Below, one piece after another: positions 1-6,671 of a stretch of DNA of 10,739 nt. How positions within the stretch are numbered: position 1 is the first letter of the stretch; every line of letters starts with the position of its first letter. Both the position numbers and the translations under genes were made by a program. A model generated the notes under the pieces. The model saw only the letters and a list, made by a program, of their open reading frames with translations. It had not been told where the DNA came from and made no database searches. This DNA is from CAKZYD01 sp039026755 (GTDB taxonomy: Bacteria; Pseudomonadota; Alphaproteobacteria; Sphingomonadales; CAKZYD01), in contig JBCCLR010000131.1 in NCBI GenBank assembly GCA_039026755.1, positions 1-10,739 on the forward strand, given 5' to 3'.

Positions 1-68
1 ATTTTGTACATATACGCGCGACTGAAAAGCCCAAATATAAAAATACCTGATCATTTCAAAAGGTTAGA

Positions 69-137
69 ATGATGGCACGGGCTTTGCTGTACTGCTTCGT
101 GTCCGGTGCGGCGTGTTGCGAGTTGCGTTATGTTTAA
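69..137 (+). CDS. possible 22-residue leader frame overlapping the next gene
   Basis: A tiny open frame starts at an ATG pair (69 and 72). An AAAAGG tract ends about six bases upstream, which is a reasonable ribosome binding site. It encodes a short Cys/Leu-rich peptide and stops with TAA at 135-137, overlapping the ATG at 130 of the next frame. That next gene has no convincing ribosome binding site of its own, so translational coupling is conceivable. Frames this short arise easily by chance, and I see no conserved motif. The peptide may not be made at all. Confidence 0.15.
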   Translation: MMARALLYCFVSGAACCELRYV

Positions 138-417
138 ACATCTTTTGATTGTTCTAGGTCTGGCGACGTTCACACTGGCTGGTCCTGCCAAAGCTGATTT
201 TGACGCATCACGGGTTTTAGATAGAGCTGCCGTTCCACCCCGCGAAAGCCGCCGCGCGGCACCTAATTCCGCATCCCTCACCGGCAAACGCTCACCGGAA
301 GGCACCGTGCTTGCATTTGGCGCGCCGGTTGGCGGTTTGCTGAGCCTTGGTCTGTGCGGCTGCGCCGCCGTGCGTCATCGCTCAATTCGCCGGCACCTTG
401 GGCTACCGCAAAGTTGA
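130..417 (+). CDS. small predicted exported protein with hydrophobic, basic C-terminus
   Basis: This is a 95-residue protein I do not recognise. Starting at ATG 130, the N-terminus is a good signal peptide: a basic Phe-Lys-His start, a hydrophobic core of about 14 residues, and a cleavage-like Ala-Lys-Ala at residues 20-22. An in-frame GTG at 106 would add eight residues before it and is less likely. The mature middle part is polar and rich in Arg, Pro and Ser. Near the C-terminus a Gly/Leu/Ala-rich hydrophobic stretch (about residues 65-83, with two Cys) is followed by Arg-His-Arg-Ser-Ile-Arg-Arg. This layout recalls CTERM-type sorting or anchoring tails, but I see no canonical PEP or VPLPA motif. 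It lies 127 bases upstream of rnr on the same strand, and I see nothing definite in that gap. No Shine-Dalgarno is obvious. It may be a real lineage-specific gene or a chance frame. Confidence 0.45.
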   Translation: MFKHLLIVLGLATFTLAGPAKADFDASRVLDRAAVPPRESRRAAPNSASLTGKRSPEGTVLAFGAPVGGLLSLGLCGCAAVRHRSIRRHLGLPQS

Positions 418-544
418 TACACATCGCGGCGGCTTGATATCTTAAAATTCAGGCCAGCAGCGCCGTCTTTGGTGCAGTATCGCCGCGCGCTGGCTTTGTG
501 TTTGGCTTAGACATTGCGCCGAGGACAGGGTACTTCTGACGCGT

Positions 545-2806
545 ATGACTGACACGCCCTTTCCGCTTGCAGATGACATTGTGCGCTATATTGAAGCCGC
601 TGATGCGAAGGTTACCCGCCGCGACATCGCCAACGCCTTTGGCATCCGCGGCGACGACCGCGTTGCCTTGAAAGTCTTGCTGCGCGAGATGGTCTCGCGT
701 GGCATGATTTTGCGCGGCCCTGGTAAAGGCTATGAGGTTGCCGGCCGATTGCCAAATGTAGGCGTGGTCAAGGTGACCAATATAAGCGATGGCGGCAGCG
801 CATTTGGACACGCGGAGGGCTGGCGCGGCGAAGGCGACGGCCCACGCATTCGGCTGGAAGACTTTGCCAAGAAAGGCCGCACGTCAGGCCGATTGAAGCC
901 CACCAGCTTGGCACCGGGCGATAAAGTTTTAGCGCGGCTGCGCCCTGCTGGAGACAAAGGTTATCGCGGCCAAATCATTAAGAAACTGGACGCAGCACCC
1001 ACCGGTATCTTGGGCATTTTTCGGCGTGATGGCGCAGGCACATTCATCGAACCTGTAGAAAAGGGGCGGACCGACTTTATTACTGTTGCTTCGGGCGACG
1101 ATAAGTCCGCCCGCGATGGCGAATTGGTGCGCGCTGATCAGCTGCGCGGCACCCGCTATGGGCCGCGGCAAGCAAAGGTGGTGGAATGCCTAGGTGAAGT
1201 GCTTGGCCCGCGCAATGTCAGCCTAATTGCAATATACCAGCACGATATCCCGATGGACTTTCCAGTCGATGCGGTAAGATTGGCTGAAACGGCGCACATG
1301 CCTGCCTTGGGAGACCGAGAAGACTTGCGTCATTTGCCCCTCGTCACGATCGATCCGGTCGATGCCCGTGATCATGATGATGCCATTTGGGCGGAACCAC
1401 ATCCTGACGGTCAAGGCGGTTTCCATGCCATTGTCGCCATCGCGGATGTCGCTGAATTTGTGCGGCCAGGCTCGGCGCTTGATAAGGAAGCCTATAAGCG
1501 CGGCAACAGCTGCTATTTTCCAGATCGCGTTGTACCCATGTTGCCTGAGGCCTTATCAAACGGGCTGTGCAGCTTAAAAGCCGGTGAAGACCGCGCAAGC
1601 CTGGCCGTCCACCTTTATTTTGATGCCGCAGGGCGACTAAAGGCGCATCGCTTTAGCCGCGCGCTTATTAAAGTCACTGCGAATATCAGCTATGAAGAGG
1701 CGCAGGCCGCGTTTGACGGTGCACCCGGTAAACATGCCGCGCCGCTGGTCAAGACCGCGTTACAGCCGCTGCTTGACTGTTACAGCGCAATGGCCAAGGC
1801 GCGCGATAAACGCGCGCCCTTAGAACTCGACCTACCTGAGAAAAAAATCGTGCTTGGGCCCGATGGCCGAGTTGCTGATATCCGCTTGCGCGAACGCCTG
1901 ACAGCGCACCGGCTGGTTGAAGATTTTATGATCAGCGCCAATGTGGCCGCTGCTGAGGCGCTTGAGAAGAAAGCCCAGCCGCTGATCTACCGAATCCACG
2001 AACAACCCTCTATGGATAAGATGGAGACGCTGCGCAGTTTCTTAGATGGCTTTGATTATAAGCTGGCGCGCGGCCAAGTGGTGCGGCCACAAATCTTCAA
2101 CCGCATCCTGGCGCTGGCGCAAGACAGATCCGACATGGTCGGCGTATCGGAAATGGTGCTACGCACGCAAATGCAGGCCCGTTATGACCCGGAAAATATG
2201 GGCCACTTCGGCCTCTCCCTGGGCCGCTATGCGCATTTTACCTCACCCATTCGCCGCTATGCGGATTTGATCGTCCACCGCGCGCTTATCAACGCCTATT
2301 CTCTTGGCGAGGGCGGCCTAGAAGACTTTGAAATCGCGAGACTAGACAACACCGCGCAGCATATTTCCATGACTGAGCGGCGCGCCATGACAGCCGAGCG
2401 CGACAGTCTAGACCGCTATTTGGCAGCATATTTCGCCGATCATCGCGGGAATGATTTTGATGCCAGCGTCACCGGCGTTGCAAAAGCCGGCTTGTTTTTA
2501 AAAGTCGGCGACATGGGCGCCGATGCTTTCGCGCCGGCCGCACGCCTGAGCGATACAGAATACATGGTTTATGACGAAAGCCGCCAAGCGCTGATTGCCG
2601 AGCGCAGCGGCTGGGCTTACCGGCTCGGCGATGATGTGCGCGTGCGTATTGAGGAGGCCGCGCCCGTGTCCGGCGGCGTCAGAGTGAAAGTTCTTACCGA
2701 ACCCAAGCACCGAATTTTAGACGCGCCCAAACGCAAGCCCCGCCGCCCACAACGCGCCCAAAGCGGCCGGCCGAAAAACATCAGGCTTGGGAAACGGCGG
2801 CGATAA
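545..2806 (+). CDS. rnr: ribonuclease R (3'-5' exoribonuclease)
   Basis: This 753-residue protein is an RNase II/R family exoribonuclease. It degrades structured RNA 3' to 5', releasing nucleoside 5'-monophosphates, and takes part in mRNA decay and rRNA/tRNA quality control in the cytoplasm. An N-terminal winged-helix-like region (about 10-65) precedes cold-shock-type OB domains (about 70-220). The RNB catalytic domain follows: residues 269-279 carry the signature with Asp270, Asp276, Asp278 and Asp279, which match the magnesium-binding aspartates of E. coli RNase II. The second RNB signature, HFTSPIRRYADLIVHR, is at 564-579. An S1 RNA-binding domain spans about 635-718, and a Lys/Arg/Pro-rich tail closes the protein, as is common in RNase R. 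The length fits alphaproteobacterial RNase R. An AGGG lies 14 bases before the ATG, so the ribosome binding site is weak. The acyl-CoA dehydrogenase begins 26 bases after the stop with no visible terminator, so read-through is likely. Confidence 0.96.
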   Translation: MTDTPFPLADDIVRYIEAADAKVTRRDIANAFGIRGDDRVALKVLLREMVSRGMILRGPGKGYEVAGRLPNVGVVKVTNISDGGSAFGHAEGWRGEGDGPRIRLEDFAKKGRTSGRLKPTSLAPGDKVLARLRPAGDKGYRGQIIKKLDAAPTGILGIFRRDGAGTFIEPVEKGRTDFITVASGDDKSARDGELVRADQLRGTRYGPRQAKVVECLGEVLGPRNVSLIAIYQHDIPMDFPVDAVRLAETAHMPALGDREDLRHLPLVTIDPVDARDHDDAIWAEPHPDGQGGFHAIVAIADVAEFVRPGSALDKEAYKRGNSCYFPDRVVPMLPEALSNGLCSLKAGEDRASLAVHLYFDAAGRLKAHRFSRALIKVTANISYEEAQAAFDGAPGKHAAPLVKTALQPLLDCYSAMAKARDKRAPLELDLPEKKIVLGPDGRVADIRLRERLTAHRLVEDFMISANVAAAEALEKKAQPLIYRIHEQPSMDKMETLRSFLDGFDYKLARGQVVRPQIFNRILALAQDRSDMVGVSEMVLRTQMQARYDPENMGHFGLSLGRYAHFTSPIRRYADLIVHRALINAYSLGEGGLEDFEIARLDNTAQHISMTERRAMTAERDSLDRYLAAYFADHRGNDFDASVTGVAKAGLFLKVGDMGADAFAPAARLSDTEYMVYDESRQALIAERSGWAYRLGDDVRVRIEEAAPVSGGVRVKVLTEPKHRILDAPKRKPRRPQRAQSGRPKNIRLGKRRR

Positions 2807-2832
2807 AGCTTAAAAAAATAAAGGGGGACGCC

Positions 2833-4041
2833 ATGCACTTCGACTATTCGGCCAATACGCGCGATTACATAGAGCGGCTTGAGCACTTTATGGACACTCA
2901 TATCTATCCCGCTGAAACCACCTATGCGCGTCAGGTGGCCGGTGGCGATAGATGGCAGCCGGTGCCGATCATTGAGACGTTAAAGCCGCTGGCCCGAGAA
3001 GCTGGGCTGTGGAACCTGTTTCTGCCGCAAGATTATGCGCCTTTTTCGCCCGGCCTGACCAATTTGGAATACGCGCCGCTGGCCGAAATCATGGGGCGCG
3101 TGCTTTGGGCCAGTGAGGTGTTTAACTGCTCAGCACCTGATACCGGTAATATGGAAGTGCTCGCGCGCTATGGCTCGCCCAAGCAGCAAGAGACCTGGCT
3201 GAAACCTCTGCTTGCAGGGGAAATACGCTCCGCCTTTGCCATGACGGAACCAGACGTGGCGTCCTCCGATGCCACAAACATCCAATCTTCAATTGTTGAG
3301 GACGGGGATGAATACGTGATCAATGGCCGTAAATGGTGGACCTCCGGCCTGGGGGACCCGCGCTGCAAAATCCTGATTTTCATGGGTAAAACCGACCCCA
3401 GTGCCGCCAAGCATGTACAGCAAAGCCAAATCCTGGTGCCCATCGACACGCCGGGCATTGAGATCAAGCGGCACCTGCCGGTGTTTGGCTATGATGATGC
3501 GCCGCACGGCCATATGGAAGTGCACTTCAAGGATGTGCGCGTTCCTGCCGAAAACATGATCCTCGGCCCCGGACGCGGCTTTGAAATTGCGCAAGGCCGG
3601 CTTGGGCCGGGGCGCATTCACCACTGCATGCGCTCCATTGGCGCTGCCGAACGCGCGCTAGAAATGATGTGTAAGCGCCTCAAAGCCCGCGTCGCCTTTG
3701 GTGGGCCCGTCGCTGAACACAGCGTCTGGCATGAACGCATTGCCACCGCGCGCATTGAAATTGAACAAGCCCGCCTCCTCACCCTCAAAGCCGCCTATAT
3801 GATGGACACGGTGGGCAACAAAGCCGCGCAAAAAGAAATCGCCATGATCAAAGTCGTCGCGCCAAACATGGCCTGCAAAATCATCGACTGGGCCATCCAA
3901 GCACATGGCGGCGGCGGCGTCTCAGACGACTTTGGCCTCGCCTACATGTACGCTGCCCAACGCACCCTCAGGCTTGCAGATGGGCCAGATGAAGTGCACC
4001 GCGGCGCAATCGCGAAGAAAGAGCTGCGGTCTTATAATTAA
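2833..4041 (+). CDS. acyl-CoA dehydrogenase, ACAD10/ACAD11-like
   Basis: This 402-residue FAD-dependent acyl-CoA dehydrogenase has the normal length for the family and would introduce an alpha-beta double bond into an acyl-CoA, passing electrons to ETF. Visible motifs are the N-terminal helical domain (about 1-130), the flavin/substrate loop FAMTEPDVASSDATN at 135-149, the WWTSG strand at 168-172, and HGGGGVSDD at 358-366. The C-terminal ADGPDEVHR is at 382-390. ADGPDEVH and the RLGPGRIHHC stretch (256-265) point to the ACAD10/ACAD11 branch rather than to medium- or short-chain enzymes. In MCAD the catalytic glutamate lies in a YEG motif; here the aligned residue is Asp383. A strong ribosome binding site, AAGGGGG, ends five bases before the ATG and fixes the start. 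The gene probably follows rnr in one transcript. The substrate cannot be read from sequence, and no APH-like kinase partner, as found fused in vertebrate ACAD10/11, is in the window. Confidence 0.93.
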   Translation: MHFDYSANTRDYIERLEHFMDTHIYPAETTYARQVAGGDRWQPVPIIETLKPLAREAGLWNLFLPQDYAPFSPGLTNLEYAPLAEIMGRVLWASEVFNCSAPDTGNMEVLARYGSPKQQETWLKPLLAGEIRSAFAMTEPDVASSDATNIQSSIVEDGDEYVINGRKWWTSGLGDPRCKILIFMGKTDPSAAKHVQQSQILVPIDTPGIEIKRHLPVFGYDDAPHGHMEVHFKDVRVPAENMILGPGRGFEIAQGRLGPGRIHHCMRSIGAAERALEMMCKRLKARVAFGGPVAEHSVWHERIATARIEIEQARLLTLKAAYMMDTVGNKAAQKEIAMIKVVAPNMACKIIDWAIQAHGGGGVSDDFGLAYMYAAQRTLRLADGPDEVHRGAIAKKELRSYN

Positions 4042-4048
4042 GAGACCG
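4027..4048. terminator. weak stem-loop between convergent genes
   Basis: A perfect six-base inverted repeat, CGGTCT (4027-4032) and AGACCG (4043-4048), encloses a ten-base AT-rich loop and spans the acyl-CoA dehydrogenase stop codon. It sits where the plus-strand rnr-ACAD run meets the minus-strand phosphoribosyltransferase, which ends at 4053. No T-run follows immediately on either strand; the nearest on the plus strand is TTTTT at 4068-4072. It could slow or protect transcript ends, but it is not a textbook intrinsic terminator. Confidence 0.3.
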
Positions 4049-4052
4049 ACAA

Positions 4053-4634
4053 CTAAGAGACTGGGCCTTTTTGCAACTCTTCCCAAAGCCGATACGCTTT
4101 ATCCGGCAGCACCTTTTGCGCGCGCAGTTCGTCCATGTCGCAACCGCGCAGCTCGTGCGGGAAGACCAGCCAGGCGCTGGTTTCGTGGATATAGTAGTCC
4201 GGCACCCGGTCCGTCGTGTTTTTCTCAGGCTTATAATAAACCGTGGCCGTGCGGATATCGCTGGGCGTGTTGCGCCTGCATTTGGCATGCAAAGCCTTTA
4301 TGATGGCATCGATCGAGCGTCCGGAATCGAACACATCATCGACAATTAAGAGCTGGTCCTCCGCATTCACTGTCTCGACGACGTATTCAAGGCCCATGAC
4401 TTTGACGTTCTTATTGGGCGTGGTGCCGCCGCCATAGGACGACGTGCGGATAGCAAAGTGGTTTGTGGCAACGCCGAAGAACTCAAAGACTTCTTGCACG
4501 GCCACGCCGACCGGCGTGCCGCCACGCCACACACAAATGATGTAGGATGGCTTATAGCCCGTCGCGAGAATATCCACTGCCAGAGAGAAGCTGTCTTCCA
4601 GCAGCTCATTGGCGGTGATGAAGACTTTGTCCAT
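4053..4634 (-). CDS. type I phosphoribosyltransferase (hypoxanthine/xanthine PRT-like)
   Basis: This 193-residue cytoplasmic protein belongs to the type I phosphoribosyltransferase family, which transfers the phosphoribosyl group of PRPP to a nitrogenous base. The PRPP-binding loop is clear: a hydrophobic strand, Asp99-Asp100 and then VFDSGRS (101-107). The diphosphate-binding CVWRGGTP is at 34-41. The C-terminal part has YYKPEKN (133-139) and an HETSAWLVFPHEL stretch (150-162) that I associate with bacterial and archaeal hypoxanthine- or xanthine-type PRTs and related purine salvage proteins. The base specificity is inferred. The ATG is preceded by AGGG about ten bases upstream. The gene is last in a minus-strand run, 56 bases after the HAD gene, and ends 11 bases from the convergent acyl-CoA dehydrogenase. 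Confidence 0.92.
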   Translation of the reverse strand: MDKVFITANELLEDSFSLAVDILATGYKPSYIICVWRGGTPVGVAVQEVFEFFGVATNHFAIRTSSYGGGTTPNKNVKVMGLEYVVETVNAEDQLLIVDDVFDSGRSIDAIIKALHAKCRRNTPSDIRTATVYYKPEKNTTDRVPDYYIHETSAWLVFPHELRGCDMDELRAQKVLPDKAYRLWEELQKGPVS

Positions 4635-4690
4635 CGGTACCGAACCCTGGTCCTACCCTTAGTCGATTATACGATTATACGCTGGCGCGG

Positions 4691-5446
4691 CTATTCGCGC
4701 TGCTGGCTCGGCTCGGACGGCAAAATTGATGGAGAAACCGGCATGCGCGGCGCGCGCACGGGCGCATCGTTTGCGCCGAATGACCAATCCACGACGGATA
4801 GGCCCAGCGCCTGGGCTTCATCCGCTAAATTTGCCTGCGGATTGACCGCCGTGCCTGCGTCGGCCCATGCGAGCAAGGCAAAATCTGCTTCATCGGTTGA
4901 ATAGGCCCGAATGAAGGGCGGTCTGCGCGAATCGGCAAACAAGGCTTTCACGCGCCGAAGCTTCTCACCGCCGGTACAGATTAAACCATCAAGACGCGGC
5001 AGGATACGTCCGTCTACAGAGTTAAGGGTCTGCGTGGCCACCACATCCGCACCACCAAGCCTTGCGGCAATCGGCCCGACGTAAAAATCAAAACCCGAGC
5101 ACGCAAAAATAATGCGATCGCCGGCCTTGCGCCGCTGAATCAGATGATCAATCGCTCCAGGGCGCAATTGCGTGCGCAACACGTCATCTAAAAAACGATC
5201 GGTGACGTTGGCGAGTTCATCGGCGGACAATCGCGAGACGATCCAGCGCATGGAGAGGTCGATCTGCTTGCGCTTCGCGCGCATCCCTTTCGAGCGCGAA
5301 AATCTTTGCACAACCCAAAGCCAGGCATGTGCAAATACAAATCGGCGATATGTGTGAATGACGGATTTGAGGAACAAAGGCCAACTCTCGCTGCGTAAGA
5401 TAGTGCCATCGACATCAAATATCGCAACAGCGGGGCGGCCCGGCAT
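4691..5446 (-). CDS. HAD-IB family hydrolase (SerB/CicA-like phosphatase)
   Basis: This 251-residue protein is a haloacid dehalogenase superfamily hydrolase of subfamily IB, expected to act as a cytoplasmic phosphatase on an unknown substrate. Motif I is FDVDGT (10-15), with the nucleophile Asp11 and acid/base Asp13. Motif II is CSG (116-118), and motif III is Lys162 in GGEKLRR. Motif IV reads YSTDEAD (182-188) where YSDSxxD is usual, so the first aspartate position is Thr, with an Asp one residue later. The following VNPQANL and the VVDW near 218-221 resemble the uncharacterised HAD-IB group that includes Caulobacter CicA. The cap has an aromatic-rich stretch (about 30-50). The last 25 residues are Pro/Ser-rich and look dispensable. 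I chose the ATG at 5446 because GGAGGG lies three bases upstream; an ATG at 5494 would add 16 residues without such a site. It lies between the SDR gene and the phosphoribosyltransferase. Confidence 0.88.
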   Translation of the reverse strand: MPGRPAVAIFDVDGTILRSESWPLFLKSVIHTYRRFVFAHAWLWVVQRFSRSKGMRAKRKQIDLSMRWIVSRLSADELANVTDRFLDDVLRTQLRPGAIDHLIQRRKAGDRIIFACSGFDFYVGPIAARLGGADVVATQTLNSVDGRILPRLDGLICTGGEKLRRVKALFADSRRPPFIRAYSTDEADFALLAWADAGTAVNPQANLADEAQALGLSVVDWSFGANDAPVRAPRMPVSPSILPSEPSQQRE

Positions 5447-5546
5447 GATCCCTCCAGAGACTAATTTACGGCAGTGATTGGTAAGACACCGCATTTACGC
5501 CGAGAATGCAACGGAATTGATTCAAAACCGGCGTTATGCGCATCAG

Positions 5547-5585
5547 TTTTTTTGATAGAAAAAACAAATACCGCAGTCAGGCTGC
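5547..5585 (-). terminator. possible weak terminator after the SDR gene
   Basis: Read on the minus strand, the end of the SDR gene has GCAG-5-CTGC (5585-5573). Eight bases later comes a run of six T (5564-5559) and then a run of seven A. The stem is only four base pairs, so any termination would be partial. The 138-base gap before the HAD gene start otherwise shows nothing I can name. Confidence 0.2.
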
Positions 5586-6487
5586 TACACGGTCCGACTT
5601 GCTTTATCTTTTTGGTTGGCGCCCTTGATCATATTTCGGATCATCTCCCATTGCTCATCACCCAGCTTATTGAGCTGATAGAAATTTCCGCCCGACGCAT
5701 TGTATGTGGCGCCATCGATGGCAATGGTTTGGCCATTGATATACTCCGCACCCGGACCAATGAGGAAGGATGCAAGATTGGACAGCTCGTGCATTTCGCC
5801 GACCCGGCCCATGGGGATGCTGTCTTTAAAATCGCCTGAACCGTCGGCCGATTGTCCAGGGCTGAGGCGATCCCATGCGCCTTTGGTGGGAAAAGCGCCA
5901 GGGGAAATCGCATTAAAGCGAAGACCGTAGCGGCCCCATTCGGTTGCGAGCGACTGGGTCATGATGTTGACGCCTGCTTTCGACATGGCCGATGGCACCG
6001 TAAACGGGCCGCCATTGAGCACCCATGTCGTCAAGATGGAAATGACCGACCCGCTTTTTTGCTCCTCAATCCAGCGTTTGCCGATATTGTGGGTCATATA
6101 AAACGTGCCGCGGAACACGATGTTTGCAATCGCATCAAAGCCGCGGATCGACAGGTCTTCCGTCCGGCTAATAAAATTTCCAGCTGCGTTGTTGACAAGT
6201 CCAGTCAGCGCGCCGCCATCGGCCCAGATTTCACTGATCATGTCATCAATGGCGTCGCCAACCCGGATATCGCACACTTTGGGCGTCACCGTACCACCAT
6301 GGGCATCCATCAATTCCTGCGCGGTCTTCTCCAGCACTGGGCCGCGCCGACCGCAAATATAAACATGGGCGCCAAGCTTTAAAAAACCCTCGCTCATTTC
6401 TTTACCAAGGCCGGTTCCGCCGCCGGTTACGAGGATGCGGTGTCCATCAAGGTGGCCGTCTTTAAAGATAATTTTGCTGGTGTCCAT
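5585..6487 (-). CDS. SDR family oxidoreductase, 2,4-dienoyl-CoA reductase-like
   Basis: This 300-residue short-chain dehydrogenase most resembles animal-type 2,4-dienoyl-CoA reductase, which uses NADPH to reduce dienoyl-CoA intermediates made when unsaturated fatty acids are degraded. The Rossmann motif TGGGTGLG is at 21-28. CGRR at 45-48 is compatible with NADPH. NNAAGNFIS is at 99-107, VPSAMSKAG at 164-172, and a PG pair at 196-197 follows LRFNAIS. As in human DECR1, Ser166 and Lys170 occupy the classical YxxxK positions, so the usual SDR tyrosine is absent. DECR1 supplies another active-site tyrosine about 11 residues earlier, and here that position is Trp155. The exact reaction is therefore uncertain. 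AGGAG lies seven bases before the ATG and supports the start. The gene is first in the minus-strand run and is divergent from the LeuC-like gene, sharing the 184-base control region. Confidence 0.92.
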   Translation of the reverse strand: MDTSKIIFKDGHLDGHRILVTGGGTGLGKEMSEGFLKLGAHVYICGRRGPVLEKTAQELMDAHGGTVTPKVCDIRVGDAIDDMISEIWADGGALTGLVNNAAGNFISRTEDLSIRGFDAIANIVFRGTFYMTHNIGKRWIEEQKSGSVISILTTWVLNGGPFTVPSAMSKAGVNIMTQSLATEWGRYGLRFNAISPGAFPTKGAWDRLSPGQSADGSGDFKDSIPMGRVGEMHELSNLASFLIGPGAEYINGQTIAIDGATYNASGGNFYQLNKLGDEQWEMIRNMIKGANQKDKASRTV

Positions 6488-6600
6488 GTGCGCGCTCCTG
6501 GTGCTTTTTTCATAGCGTTAATAGGCAACATATGATGCGCAATCCCGCCGCGGGTACTTAACAAATGTGCAAGGCCCGCGCTGCACGGGAGTTTACCGAT

Positions 6601-6628
6601 TTGTCCGCCACGCGAAATTGTCCGGACA
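6601..6628. promoter_or_regulatory. candidate operator in the divergent control region
   Basis: Two direct copies of TTGTCCG start at 6601 and 6618, 17 bases apart. The second copy runs into the perfect ten-base palindrome TGTCCGGACA (6619-6628). The site lies 44 bases before the LeuC-like ATG and about 130 bases before the SDR start, between divergently transcribed genes, where a repressor or activator would be expected. No regulator gene is in the window, so the binding protein is unknown. I could not fit a convincing sigma-70 promoter in either direction. Confidence 0.3.
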
Positions 6629-6671
6629 TATTGTGGATGACGCCTGACTTGGCAGACCATATATACCCGTT

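Noticed and set aside
449..811. 120-residue minus-strand frame over the rnr upstream region and 5' end
   Set aside because: It largely overlaps the certain rnr reading frame on the other strand, shows no recognisable domain, and has no ribosome binding site that I can see.
4458..4904. 148-residue plus-strand frame across the phosphoribosyltransferase start and the HAD gene end
   Set aside because: It is antisense to two recognised genes and has no recognisable fold; the apparent length comes from GC-biased third positions.
5547..5564. T7-GATAG-A6 inverted repeat as a bidirectional terminator
   Set aside because: The stem would be almost purely A-T and unlikely to be stable; I kept only the weak hairpin next to it as a low-confidence candidate.
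5852..6382. 176-residue plus-strand frame antisense to the SDR gene
   Set aside because: The SDR frame on the minus strand has clear family motifs; this is a chance open frame in the opposite strand of GC-rich coding DNA.
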